Shown here in pieces: positions 16,880 to 25,438 of a stretch of DNA of 64,000 nucleotides; position 1 is the first letter of the stretch; each line of letters begins with the position of its first letter. Source of the stretch: Candidatus Obscuribacterales bacterium (lineage in GTDB: Bacteria > Cyanobacteriota > Vampirovibrionia > Obscuribacterales > Obscuribacteraceae); the NCBI GenBank assembly GCA_019750335.1, contig JAIEOQ010000006.1, forward strand, positions 62,001 through 126,000, read 5' to 3'. The notes beneath the pieces were generated by a model, which was not told the origin of the DNA, did not search any database, and saw only the letters and a list, made by a program, of their open reading frames with translations. Position numbers and translations under genes: made by a program.

Positions 16880-17965
16880 TTATTCGTCGTCTTCAGAATA
16901 GCCGTAACCGTAATAAGAGCTGTTTGAGTTACGGTAATAGGGATATTTTTCCTGTCTATCCCAGATCTGATAAGGGTCGTTCGATTCAACCCGCCAGAAG
17001 GGGCTACGGTCGATATACTCACCGGAGCCACCTCCGTTCGGACCGAACTTTGTTACGCCGGTGCTGTTTCCGTCTTTGTCGAAAGTCTCTTCCTGCAAAG
17101 TGTTGTACGGATAATCAGTTCTCAGTTGACGCACAACCTTACTGCCATCGTCGTTAAACACCTGAATCTCTTTGGGTCCGTAGCCGTTCTCACCGATAAT
17201 TATTTTGCGGGTAAGTTTACCGGCGGTGAAATCATCGATGGTTGTGAGCTGCCAGCTGTCGCCCCATTGATTTTGTTGCAGCACATAAGTAGCGCTTGTG
17301 TCTTTGCTGCCGTCAGTGTTGAAAATGGTGACAATTTTTTGTTTGTCGCTCAGCCAGTCAACCCGAGCTGTGACTTTGCCGTTTTTATCGAAGTGCTCTT
17401 CTTGCTTCAGATTTTTTGCTGAAGTTCCTGATTTTTTCCGCCAGACAGAACCACCTTTGCGGAAATAGGTCAGAGAATAGCTGTTTTTGCTTGAAATCTC
17501 TTCCGAAAATTTACGGTTACCGTCGTACCAAAAAGTGGTTTTCTTGACCGAGCCGTCAGGCAAAGATTCCATGGTCCAAAGAGTGGTGTCGTCGTCGCGA
17601 GTTTCTTTGCCTTCGACGACTGTTTGACCGTCTTCGCCATAAACGATACGACTTTTCAGTTTGCCGTTATCTTTAGTTACCGTTACTTCGCTTTTGGTAC
17701 CGTCTTCGCGAAAGTAGGTGCTGGCCTGTTCTTTGTTGCGATAGCTGATATGCAGCTCAAGCTCGCGGCCGATTTCATCATACACGTGTCGGCGTGACTG
17801 CTCGGGGGAGTCCTCGGGCATCACTTCCACCTTTTGTGTGCGGACAGGTGGGCTTGGCGCCGGCGTTTTATCTGCTTCCGGGCTGCGGCAACCGGAAATA
17901 AACAATAAGCTGCAAATCAAAAATGCGGCTGACAGAGTTGAAAGCCGTTTAGTTTGGTTGTTCAT
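16880..17965 (-). CDS. DG-repeat lipoprotein
   Basis: 361 residues from the ATG at 17965 (GAG 7 nt upstream; an ATG two codons earlier is possible). A lipoprotein signal ends LLFISGC, so the mature protein is probably lipidated on the Cys. A Pro-rich linker is followed by about a dozen units with the aromatic-x-D-x-G-x-K/T turn (TYFREDGTKSEVT, VYGEDGQTVVEG, HFDKNGKVTARV, VFNDDGSKVVRQ). The end is Tyr/Ser/Asp-rich. Repeat spacing fits a stack of beta hairpins such as MORN_2 or YD proteins. No enzyme motif. It is the longest of the five DG-repeat proteins here, together with the one at 61.8 kb. Confidence 0.75.
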   Translation of the reverse strand: MNNQTKRLSTLSAAFLICSLLFISGCRSPEADKTPAPSPPVRTQKVEVMPEDSPEQSRRHVYDEIGRELELHISYRNKEQASTYFREDGTKSEVTVTKDNGKLKSRIVYGEDGQTVVEGKETRDDDTTLWTMESLPDGSVKKTTFWYDGNRKFSEEISSKNSYSLTYFRKGGSVWRKKSGTSAKNLKQEEHFDKNGKVTARVDWLSDKQKIVTIFNTDGSKDTSATYVLQQNQWGDSWQLTTIDDFTAGKLTRKIIIGENGYGPKEIQVFNDDGSKVVRQLRTDYPYNTLQEETFDKDGNSTGVTKFGPNGGGSGEYIDRSPFWRVESNDPYQIWDRQEKYPYYRNSNSSYYGYGYSEDDE

Positions 17966-18018
17966 AAGCATCTCGAATATGGAGGCTGTTTTTTATAACG
18001 CAACAAAAATAGGGACAC

Positions 18019-18336
18019 TTAAGACTTTTTTGCTGTTTGGCGGCGTACTTCCGGACCAATTTGCTTAGTAAAAGCAAGAATAAGCTCGGAGCTTGGTGGT
18101 TCCTGATATTGACCGTGTAAGAGACCGGCTAAAGCAACAGTGCTTTCGTGGTTCAAAACGAGAAAGTTCAAACGCCCGGCATCAAGCGCTTCGACTAGGC
18201 TCATACTGATCTCTTCGTCATGAGCTTGATGGCGACGCTCTTCGATACGAGCTCTTAAAAGCTCAATCGCTTGGCAAGGGCTCTCGGCAGGGAAAGAAAA
18301 GCGGACGATTCCGACGAGTACTTTGTACCACTTCAA
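18019..18336 (-). CDS. small hypothetical protein
   Basis: 105 residues from a TTG start at 18336, supported by AGGAG 7 nt upstream. It is soluble. The middle is helical and charged (ELLRARIEERRHQAHDEEISMSLVEAL). No signal peptide, membrane segment or recognised motif. It is 53 nt upstream of the DG-repeat lipoprotein gene on the same strand, so joint transcription is possible. The function is unknown. Confidence 0.55.
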   Translation of the reverse strand: MKWYKVLVGIVRFSFPAESPCQAIELLRARIEERRHQAHDEEISMSLVEALDAGRLNFLVLNHESTVALAGLLHGQYQEPPSSELILAFTKQIGPEVRRQTAKKS

Positions 18337-18501
18337 ATTCAGTCTCCTGGTAGGCGACGGAAGTGCGAAACAAAGGTGATTGGTGGCGGGATAAAGCTAA
18401 ATCGAGGTTTCTACAAAGAAAAAATAGGATGCATAAAACCATAATGATCTAGAGATCAGGAAGCAATAGATAACGTAAACGAAAAATAAAAAGGCGATTA
18501 A

Positions 18502-19122
18502 TCAGGTTAGCAGAGCTGAGCGATCCGGCTGATTCCAGGAGATAGATGCCAAGCTGATTTTGTAAGCAATTAAAGCTTTGACGAATGCCGGCTTGTTGTT
18601 TGAACGTAAAAATATTTCGTAGATTTTTCTGCCTGTGCCGTCAGCATCGATATAAATGCCGCAATAGTAAGTGTCTATGCTGCCTGCGGTCATAAAATCA
18701 CCGACAACTCTCAGTACTACTTTGCCGTTTAAAGGCATTAGTTCGGCGGAACGTAAATAAAAATCAGGTTGATAACCGCTTATCTCTTGCGGAAAAGAAT
18801 ATTGATTGAAGCCGGTCAAATCTAAAATGTTGACCAGATCCTTTATTTGTGCTGGTTGTAGAGCTTCTTTGCTGGTGATGTTAGCGTGTGCTGAAATCAA
18901 ATCGGTAAAAAGCTTGCCGTCTGCCTCTGATTCTAGCCGGCTGCGAAAAAACACGCCAATCTCTACGTCGTGCTCGCTATCAGGGGGACGAAAGAGCAAT
19001 ACAGGTGATTGAATGTGATTGGGCTGACTTACCCGCGCGGTTGTTTTTTTCCAGGCTAAAGGAGCTTCCAGCCGTTTGATCGGACCGATATTTAAGAGCG
19101 GCACAGTATGTTCGTTGATCAT
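18502..19122 (-). CDS. hypothetical protein coupled to the upstream gene
   Basis: 206 residues from the ATG at 19122, which overlaps the stop of the upstream gene as ATGA, so translation is coupled. It is soluble, with no signal peptide. It contains a short motif FRPPDSEHDVEIGVFFRSR and a beta-rich second half (GKVVLRVVGDF..TYYCGIYIDADGTGRKIYEIFLRS). No family recognised. The tight coupling to the possible cysteine-protease-like protein makes a partner, inhibitor or immunity role worth considering, but this is speculation from gene order. Confidence 0.6.
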   Translation of the reverse strand: MINEHTVPLLNIGPIKRLEAPLAWKKTTARVSQPNHIQSPVLLFRPPDSEHDVEIGVFFRSRLESEADGKLFTDLISAHANITSKEALQPAQIKDLVNILDLTGFNQYSFPQEISGYQPDFYLRSAELMPLNGKVVLRVVGDFMTAGSIDTYYCGIYIDADGTGRKIYEIFLRSNNKPAFVKALIAYKISLASISWNQPDRSALLT

Positions 19123-20318
19123 GACACGTTCACGCAGGCGTTGTAGAGTTTTTGCAGGCTGATGCGACAATGACTTTTCATGCCTGGCAGCAAGCGTGGA
19201 TTGTAGACCAGGACACTATTGATGCCGTCAAAATCGGTGACGTTTATTACATGATTGATCCCGTCGCAATAAGCTTCGGAGAGCAATTTGCGCTCATCGA
19301 CAGCGACACTTAAAGGCAGTTTGTTCTTGGATTTAGCTTCGCCCAGCACTTCAGCTAAATCAGCCAGAGAGCTTACATGAACAAGCATGTTTTGGATGTA
19401 ACTGCTTTCATTTTGAGCTGAAACGTATGAAAATGAGAGCGAATGGGCGACAACAGCGCCTTTGTGTCCAAATTCGTATCGAGACAAAAGTTCGATTTCA
19501 CCATGAGAAAGATTGGTTTGTTGAGCCGGACGTTGTCCGAGATATTCACGTCCCGGTCGACCGGAAGATTCTTCGTAGGTCAAAGGTGTTAAGCGCCTTT
19601 GCAGACAGTTATTCAAAAGCAATAGTTGCAAAATTTGGCAGGCATAACTGCGTTTATCGCTGCGGCTGTTATAAGAAAGTTCTTCCATTTTGGGCTGCAG
19701 GGATGACTGTGAAAGGGCAATGATTTGCCCGTCAAAGGCTGTCCACTTACCATCAATGCAAGCGGCAACAATCATTTTGGCTGCCGAGGCCGGACAAAGT
19801 GAAAATACGCGATGAATAACGCAGGTGACGCCGGAAGATAAGCGTCTGCCTTGACGAATAGTATGCGGATCCGCCGCATGAATCATAAAATGTGCGCTAG
19901 CTAATAAACGACTTTGCCAAGGAATCGACTGTTTTGTCGGTTGGCTTTCCAAAAGGTTCATCAGGCTGTTGTAACATTCGATTATTTGTGTTTCGGCTCT
20001 TTCTTTCATGGAAGTGAAAGCGCGTTGTTCCCACTTTTGCATGCTTACGGCAAATTCAGCCAGCTTCGTGTTTTGCTTGCAACGTGAAAAACTGGCTAGC
20101 AGTGCGGCACGTAAATTAAGCAAATCATCTGAAGGATTTTGGGCGTTGTCTATTTCGGTGAATAGTACCGCCCATGGTGCATAAACTTCGCGGCTTTGAA
20201 AAAGGGTGTATGTCTCTGGGATGCGTCTGTCGACAGCATCTTTGTGTGGATCGGCAACAAGAGCTGTCGGGCGCAAAGCGCTGCCCGTCATTACTGTTCC
20301 TTGCATACTGCTTGTCAT
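19119..20318 (-). CDS. hypothetical protein, possible papain-like cysteine hydrolase
   Basis: 399 residues, no signal peptide. The N-terminal 150 residues are helical. The central part reads RQGRRLSSGVTCVIHRVFSL followed by PASAAKMIVAACIDGKWTAFDGQ. This recalls a bacterial family with a 'G...TCnvt.ve.r.f...Pa.AA.m..d....G.y...dG' core that places a Cys at the start of a helix, as in papain-type folds. Later, INHVINVTDFDG could supply the His. The nucleophile assignment (Cys in SGVTCVIH) is inference only. Start: ATG at 20318, with ATG four codons later as an alternative; neither has a strong ribosome site. The gene is coupled to the next by an ATGA overlap. Confidence 0.55.
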   Translation of the reverse strand: MTSSMQGTVMTGSALRPTALVADPHKDAVDRRIPETYTLFQSREVYAPWAVLFTEIDNAQNPSDDLLNLRAALLASFSRCKQNTKLAEFAVSMQKWEQRAFTSMKERAETQIIECYNSLMNLLESQPTKQSIPWQSRLLASAHFMIHAADPHTIRQGRRLSSGVTCVIHRVFSLCPASAAKMIVAACIDGKWTAFDGQIIALSQSSLQPKMEELSYNSRSDKRSYACQILQLLLLNNCLQRRLTPLTYEESSGRPGREYLGQRPAQQTNLSHGEIELLSRYEFGHKGAVVAHSLSFSYVSAQNESSYIQNMLVHVSSLADLAEVLGEAKSKNKLPLSVAVDERKLLSEAYCDGINHVINVTDFDGINSVLVYNPRLLPGMKSHCRISLQKLYNACVNVS

Positions 20319-20718
20319 ACCGGAAAGCCACTAACTAGAGACAACTCGTATTCTAAGCTAAGGATTTATCCTTCATCGTAAGCTTTCTAATAACTAAAGA
20401 TAATTGTTGCAAAGAGGAGTTAGCGCTAGCTGGCACCGGTAATTCCGGTTGTCATTAGACAGAATATATTTGACGGATTTTGTGCGCCATTAACGCCTAA
20501 GCCCGATTGAACGGCTATTTAGCGGACCGGCGACTGTTTCTCTTGGACAGGTATAACGTAACGCTGCTTAAGCTGGCTTTTACCTAATAGGCTAAGAAAA
20601 TTAGGATTAGAGATATTCCAAATTCTCTTTTGATTCAGGCGATAAACAGAACTAGCGTTACTCACAGTCTTTATTTCAATCACTTCAGACACATTTTTAG
20701 CCTGTGGAGGAGTTCGCC
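20319..20718. other. non-coding spacer between divergent transcripts
   Basis: 400 bases with no credible frame on either strand. It separates two divergent genes and should contain both promoters. I saw no convincing sigma-70 pair and no long hairpin; only the ribosome site GGAGGAG at the right end is clear. Confidence 0.45.
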
Positions 20719-21072
20719 ATGCTTGAGCAAATTTGTCAGTTTCTGCTTCAGTCTTCGGTTTCGACCTGCATTCTGCTTTTGGTTGCTGTCGGCTGGTATT
20801 TCATCGGCCGAGATCGGGCCCGAACGAATAGCCTTGCCGTTGTTTTTGTTGCTGTGTTCCAGATGATGGCGGCTTTCATCCTGATGATTTTTTTTGCTGG
20901 TTTATATCTGCAACTGGATGCTCAACCGGGTAACCTTTCATCAGCGACTCTTTTAGCCTTTAAGCTCACTCCCGGTCTTTTGGGCGCTTCCGGCATTGGC
21001 ATGATCTGCGGCTGGTTGCGAACCGAATTCCAGCGTGGCCGCGAAGTGGAAGCGATTATCGAACGGATGTAA
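20719..21072 (+). CDS. small membrane protein
   Basis: 117 residues from the ATG at 20719, chosen because GGAGGAG lies 7 nt upstream (an in-frame GTG five codons earlier lies inside that site). Hydrophobic segments occur at about 12-28, 40-65 and 82-100, giving three membrane helices, with a charged C-terminus (LRTEFQRGREVEAIIERM) probably in the cytoplasm. No recognised family. The methyltransferase gene follows after 48 nt, so the two may be co-transcribed. Confidence 0.65.
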   Translation: MLEQICQFLLQSSVSTCILLLVAVGWYFIGRDRARTNSLAVVFVAVFQMMAAFILMIFFAGLYLQLDAQPGNLSSATLLAFKLTPGLLGASGIGMICGWLRTEFQRGREVEAIIERM

Positions 21073-21120
21073 ACGGTTTTTGCGTTAGAACTTATGCGCT
21101 CATGAGAGAAGGAAACAATC

Positions 21121-21903
21121 ATGGACGACATTCTTACTTTTGACCAAGCGACCTCAGCTTGGCAAAAAGCAAAGCCAAATTCAGAGCTGTGCGTGCCGGC
21201 TAAGCAACCGAGCAATTTGCTCTCGATCTGCTGGCAGCAGTGGTTGACCGAGCGGCGGTTGGCAGCCCGTGGAATCAATTTCCGCACGGCGGATCCAAAG
21301 GCGGTAGCAGCTGCTTATTCGGCTATGACTGCCGAGGAGTTTGACGCGATCAATGGGCGACAGGCATGGGCCAACTGGCGAACAATCAGCCGTTGTTTGG
21401 TTCATGTTCCAAGGCACCGCCCTTTGCGAGTGGTTGATCTTGGCTGTGGTGGCGGCTCTTCCACGCAGGTTCTTGCTCATCACTGTCCTTTGGGTTCGCA
21501 GATCATTGGCTATGAATTTTCAGAGTCGATTATTGAAATTGCGCGTAAACGCAACTATGTGCATAGCACAGGCACAAAAGTGCAAGCATCTTTCAATCGT
21601 CAAGGAATTGCTGAAACCTGGCGGGAAAGCGTCGGACTGCCGCTACGAAGCCAAAGTGTCGACTTGGTCAATGCTTCCGGTGTGATCGGTCATCATATGA
21701 CGCCGGATACTATGGCGCCTGTGATTTGCGAGCTGAAAAGAGTTCTGGCGCCGGAAGGCATTGTTATGCTGGATGTCGGCCCGACCATGTCACCGGAACA
21801 GCTTGTTGACTTAATGTCTGCTGTCGGTTATCGCTTTCTCGAACACTGCTGTAGCTCCTGGTTCGATCCTTACGGACAGCTTGTATTCTCCCAAAAACTC
21901 TAG
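21121..21903 (+). CDS. class I SAM-dependent methyltransferase
   Basis: 260 residues. Motif I VVDLGCGGGSS (104-114) binds S-adenosylmethionine. It is followed by the acidic strand GYEFSESIIEIAR and post-motif VNASGVIGHHM, where the acceptor usually docks. The N-terminal 100 residues are specific to this protein and may confer substrate choice. The final part, LKRVLAPEGIVMLDVG, is the usual motif III region. The substrate could be a small molecule, lipid or RNA. AAGGA precedes the ATG. Confidence 0.82.
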   Translation: MDDILTFDQATSAWQKAKPNSELCVPAKQPSNLLSICWQQWLTERRLAARGINFRTADPKAVAAAYSAMTAEEFDAINGRQAWANWRTISRCLVHVPRHRPLRVVDLGCGGGSSTQVLAHHCPLGSQIIGYEFSESIIEIARKRNYVHSTGTKVQASFNRQGIAETWRESVGLPLRSQSVDLVNASGVIGHHMTPDTMAPVICELKRVLAPEGIVMLDVGPTMSPEQLVDLMSAVGYRFLEHCCSSWFDPYGQLVFSQKL

Positions 21904-21957
21904 CCTGGCGTCCGCCGGTAGCAATGTAATCCCGGCTTTGCCGGAGAAAGAATTATT

Positions 21958-22047
21958 GTGATCAAGTTTCTCATTGCCGTTGCCGTAGTTGTTTTGATTG
22001 TTGCGGTCATTGTTGGTTCAGCGATCAATACGATTACTCACCGCTAA
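21958..22047 (+). CDS. 29-residue single-helix membrane miniprotein
   Basis: A GTG start with GGAGAAAG about 7 nt upstream opens a frame of 29 codons: one positively charged residue near the N-terminus (IKF), an unbroken Val/Ile/Ala/Leu helix of about 20 residues, and a polar end (NTITHR). It lies 54 nt after the methyltransferase stop and before a strong terminator, so it is in a transcribed position. It is shorter than usual annotation cut-offs. Similar tiny proteins often bind and modulate larger membrane proteins, but no partner is evident. Confidence 0.55.
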   Translation: MIKFLIAVAVVVLIVAVIVGSAINTITHR

Positions 22048-22081
22048 ACGTGCCAAAACTTCCCGTGTATTGTTTGATCAG

Positions 22082-22125
22082 GCGAGAACAGGACTAACCC
22101 TCTTGTTCTCGTCGCTTTTTTTTTA
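22082..22125 (+). terminator. intrinsic terminator
   Basis: Stem GCGAGAACA / TGTTCTCGtCGC followed by nine or more T residues, 34 nt after the miniprotein stop. Confidence 0.85.
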
Positions 22126-22149
22126 ACTTTTTGTCTTTTAAACAGGCTT

Positions 22150-23028
22150 TTAGTAGTTCATGACGACTACTTCGTTGACCCGCCCGCGGCCAACAGCTTG
22201 ACAGTTAATCGCTCTCATAGCTTGTACTGTTTCAATGCGAAAGTCTTTGTACAAATCACGAATGAATTGGCAATCGGAGTTGCTGAGCATAAGGCGGCAA
22301 CCGCGTTTATCCAGACGGCTAAATGTTTCGGCTAAGCGTTCTTGATCTTCGCTGGAAAAGCTGTTTTTAGTGTAACTGGTGAATTTTGCTGTGCTGCTCA
22401 AAGGTTGATACGGCGGATCGAAATAGATGAAATCGCCTTTTTTGGCTTGTTTTAGAATTGCCTCAAAGGGTTGATAGCGAATGTTGGCGTCTTGCAACAC
22501 TTTGCTGCAAGCACGTAAATTGGCTTCATCGCAAGTGCGCGGATTCTTATAAGAGCCGAAAGGAACATTGAACTTTCCTTTGCTGTTAACTCGATATAGC
22601 CCGTTGAAGCAAGTTTTGTTCATGAATATGAGGCGAGAAGCGCGTTCGACCTCGCTCATTTTGAGCGGATCTTTTGCCCGAAGCTGGTAAAAGTATTCGG
22701 CTTCGTTTTTGTGCTCTTTCAAGCTGAGAATTAGCTCTTCAACATCGTCACGAATGGTTTGGTAGCAATTGACCAATTCCTGATTGAGGTCGGCCAGAGT
22801 AGCCCGAAAAAGCGGGCGATTCCGGCGCAAATAAAAGAAGACCGCCGCACCGCCAACAAAAGGCTCGAAATAGTTGTCGAAACTTTCGGGCAAAAAGTCA
22901 CTGAATGTGGTGAGCAATTGTGACTTGCCACCGGCCCATTTAAGAAATGGTCCAGCTGTGTTGACAACTGTGTTGGATGGTAAACCTGTAAGCCGGGGAT
23001 GGCGCGGCCGGCTGGCTCTGATACCCAA
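22150..23028 (-). CDS. Dam-family DNA adenine-N6 methyltransferase (orphan)
   Basis: 292 residues from a TTG start at 23028 with AAGGA 7 nt upstream; no ATG is available before the first motif. It has motif I FLKWAGGK (28-35), the second Dam-type block FVGGAAVFFYL and the catalytic DPPY (204-207), in the order of alpha-class enzymes such as Dam and DpnM. The target domain carries RASRLIFMNKTCFNGLYRVNSKGKFNVPFG, a well-conserved Dam feature. GATC or a close relative is the likely target. There is no restriction endonuclease or specificity subunit next to it, so it may act in regulation or repair timing with MutL rather than in restriction. Confidence 0.92.
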   Translation of the reverse strand: MGIRASRPRHPRLTGLPSNTVVNTAGPFLKWAGGKSQLLTTFSDFLPESFDNYFEPFVGGAAVFFYLRRNRPLFRATLADLNQELVNCYQTIRDDVEELILSLKEHKNEAEYFYQLRAKDPLKMSEVERASRLIFMNKTCFNGLYRVNSKGKFNVPFGSYKNPRTCDEANLRACSKVLQDANIRYQPFEAILKQAKKGDFIYFDPPYQPLSSTAKFTSYTKNSFSSEDQERLAETFSRLDKRGCRLMLSNSDCQFIRDLYKDFRIETVQAMRAINCQAVGRGRVNEVVVMNY

Positions 23029-23115
23029 AACGAGATCCTTTCGTATATCTATTTTCTATGCGGCGATACCAATGATTATATGCCCGTCCTGCCCCAAGTG
23101 CAAACGGTTTGGTTA

Positions 23116-24078
23116 TCAAGATCTGGTATTACCGATAGCGTCAGATCGCCGGAGCAAATGGCGCACTGCATTGAAATGAACTTGCCAGACGTCAGGTCCG
23201 TAACCGCCGGCAAAAACCATGGCCAGGGGTATGTTCAGATCTTTGAAACGATCAATTACGTGTTCGTCGCGCTGTTTCAGCTGTGCCAAACTCATTCTCA
23301 TGAATTTGGTTCCCGGCAAAACATCTAGCTCATAAGGATCGCTGCCCGCGACATAAATCACCATATCCGGTGCAAAACTGCTTAATATGCGATCCAAGCC
23401 GGCTTCAAGTTTCTCTTGATAAAGATTCTCTTCGCCTTGTTTGATCTCTATGTCTAAGCTGCTGGCTTGTTTTTCTTCAGGCCAACCTTCGGCTGAATGA
23501 ACCGAAAATGTGAAGACGTCTGGATCGTTTTTGAAAACAACGGCAGAACCGTCTCCCTGGTGAAAATCAAGGTCGACAAGCAGTACCTTTTTCACCAGTT
23601 TACGCTTTTGCAGCGATTTAACGGCGATTGCGATATCGTGCAGTACGCAAAAACCACGCCCTTGATTGGGAAAGGCGTGATGATAACCGCCACCTAAATT
23701 AGCGGCCAAGCTGTGTTCAAGGGCAAGTTCGCAAGCTCTTTTGGTGCCACCGCATTTCAAAAGTATGTCGTGTAAAAGCTCCGGTAGAGGCTTTACTGCT
23801 TTCTCCGGAAAATAATCACTCTCGTCCAACTCCATGATTTCGAGCCAAGTTTCAGTCAGTTTGAGCGAATCCAAATAAGCTTGGCTGTGAACAAGTAATG
23901 CTTCTTCAAGTGATAAAGCGTTCGGCTTTTCATAGACAAAAGTTTTTTTTGTCTCTTTGGCTAAGGAGCTTAACACCAGTTCACCTCGATCCAGAGCAAA
24001 AGGCTTATTTAGCCCGAAAAGCCCTAAATCGGCGTTGTAAAGTGGTGAGTAGACCAGATTAGAAGACAGGTGTGACAA
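23116..24078 (-). CDS. histone-deacetylase/AcuC family protein
   Basis: 320 residues. A TTG at 24078 (GAGG upstream) is the only start that preserves the conserved N-terminus VYSPLYNADLGLFGLNKPFA. Catalytic and zinc motifs are intact: GGGYHHAFPNQGRGFCVLHDIAIA (paired histidines) and DLDFHQGDG, then FSVHSAEGWP and a final AGGYGPDVW. The class hydrolyses acetyl groups from lysines, polyamines or acetoin-related amides. The real substrate is unknown; an agmatinase-like gene at 59 kb shows polyamine metabolism may exist, but the two genes are not linked. The gene stands alone on the minus strand. Confidence 0.85.
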   Translation of the reverse strand: MSHLSSNLVYSPLYNADLGLFGLNKPFALDRGELVLSSLAKETKKTFVYEKPNALSLEEALLVHSQAYLDSLKLTETWLEIMELDESDYFPEKAVKPLPELLHDILLKCGGTKRACELALEHSLAANLGGGYHHAFPNQGRGFCVLHDIAIAVKSLQKRKLVKKVLLVDLDFHQGDGSAVVFKNDPDVFTFSVHSAEGWPEEKQASSLDIEIKQGEENLYQEKLEAGLDRILSSFAPDMVIYVAGSDPYELDVLPGTKFMRMSLAQLKQRDEHVIDRFKDLNIPLAMVFAGGYGPDVWQVHFNAVRHLLRRSDAIGNTRS

Positions 24079-24309
24079 AGCTACGCTAACCTCGATCTGT
24101 TTTGATCTCTTTGTTTAAACCAGATTTCAAGTAGAAAGTAAAGACAAATGCCGCAATAGCCCGGGGCGATCGGTTAGGTTGTGTTGTCTCTGTCTCCCTA
24201 CAACTACTGCATTATTTAACTCCGACAACCCTGCATTACCGACCAATCTTGGTGTTTATTGCGCAATCGTGGCGCATGCAGGTAGTCACTCACCCCAGAG
24301 GGTCCTAGA

Positions 24310-25410
24310 ATGACCGCGGGAAGCATAGCCCTGAGCCTATCGGTGATGGTGTTATTCCTAGTCTTGAATGCTTTTTTCGTTGCCACTGAATTCGCTTTGG
24401 TTTCCAGCCGCAGAAGTCGCATCCAAGAGTTGGTGGACAGCGGCAATTCAACAGCGCGCATAGTTGCGCAGCTTCAACATGATATGGGCACCAGTGTGTC
24501 AGGCACACAGCTAGGTATTACACTGTGCAGCTTGGCGCTTGGCTGGTTTGGCGAAGATGGTTTTGAAAAATTAGTGAACTGGGCTCTTTCCGCTATTCCT
24601 GGGGTAGGTACAGTTGACTTGCCGCACGGTGTCGGAGTTTTCATCTCCTTCGTTCTCTTAAGTGCTACTCACGTAGTGCTTGGTGAGCAAGTGCCTAAGT
24701 TCGTCTCTTTGCGCTTGCCTGAGCGCTTGATTCTTATTACGGCGCCAATCTTCCGGATCTACTGCAAGCTTGCTTGGCCGTTGATCTGGGTGCTCAATCG
24801 TTGCGCGGAGCTGATTCTCAAAGCTTTGCGTGTGCCCAAGCCTGATGCCGATCATCACTTTGTTCACAGTGCCGAAGAGCTGGAAATGTTGTTTGAAGCC
24901 AGCCGCCGTGCCGGTGAGCTTGAAGATCGCGAAACTGACTTACTGAAAAACGTGCTTGATTTGCGGGATCTAACCATGGACCAAGTGCTGGTACCGGTCA
25001 GCAAGATGGACGCGGTAGCAGCAAAAACCCCGCTTGCCGACTTGCTTGCTGTCGTTGCTAAAACGAAGCACAGCAAGTTGCCGGTGTATATCGGTTCGGT
25101 AAATAACATCGTCGGTATTTTGAACACGCGAGATCTTTTTGACTGGTGGTCCAAAGTGATGCAGTTGGCTAGTACCAACGGTGAGCTTTGGAAAAAGCAA
25201 GTTCAGGAGTTCTCGATTCAAAAGTTGTTGCGACCGGCTTATCAGGTTCTGAATACGGATCGGGCTTCCAGCCTTTTGGATGAGTTGCGTAAGCGCAAAA
25301 TCCAGATTGCCATTGTCAAAGATACTAACGGCAAAACCGTCGGTCTTGTCACTATGGAAGATCTGCTTGAAGAGCTGGTTGGCGAGATCTACGACGAATA
25401 CGACAAGTAA
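24310..25410 (+). CDS. CNNM/HlyC-like transporter-type protein, DUF21 plus paired CBS
   Basis: 366 residues. The N-terminal DUF21 domain has three to four membrane segments (LFLVLNAFFVATEFALV; GVGVFISFVLLSATHVVLGEQVPKFVSLR), followed by the usual helical link (EELEMLFEASRRAGELEDRETDLLKNVLDL) and two CBS motifs (about 205-355). Family members often carry a C-terminal CorC/HlyC domain, but here the protein stops at EIYDEYDK, so it is the short form. CNNM/CorC relatives handle Mg2+ or Co2+ export or homeostasis. AGGG precedes the ATG by 8 nt. The following DG-repeat gene begins 28 nt later on the same strand. Confidence 0.88.
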   Translation: MTAGSIALSLSVMVLFLVLNAFFVATEFALVSSRRSRIQELVDSGNSTARIVAQLQHDMGTSVSGTQLGITLCSLALGWFGEDGFEKLVNWALSAIPGVGTVDLPHGVGVFISFVLLSATHVVLGEQVPKFVSLRLPERLILITAPIFRIYCKLAWPLIWVLNRCAELILKALRVPKPDADHHFVHSAEELEMLFEASRRAGELEDRETDLLKNVLDLRDLTMDQVLVPVSKMDAVAAKTPLADLLAVVAKTKHSKLPVYIGSVNNIVGILNTRDLFDWWSKVMQLASTNGELWKKQVQEFSIQKLLRPAYQVLNTDRASSLLDELRKRKIQIAIVKDTNGKTVGLVTMEDLLEELVGEIYDEYDK

Positions 25411-25438
25411 ACAATCATTCAAACCAAGAAAGTGAAAA

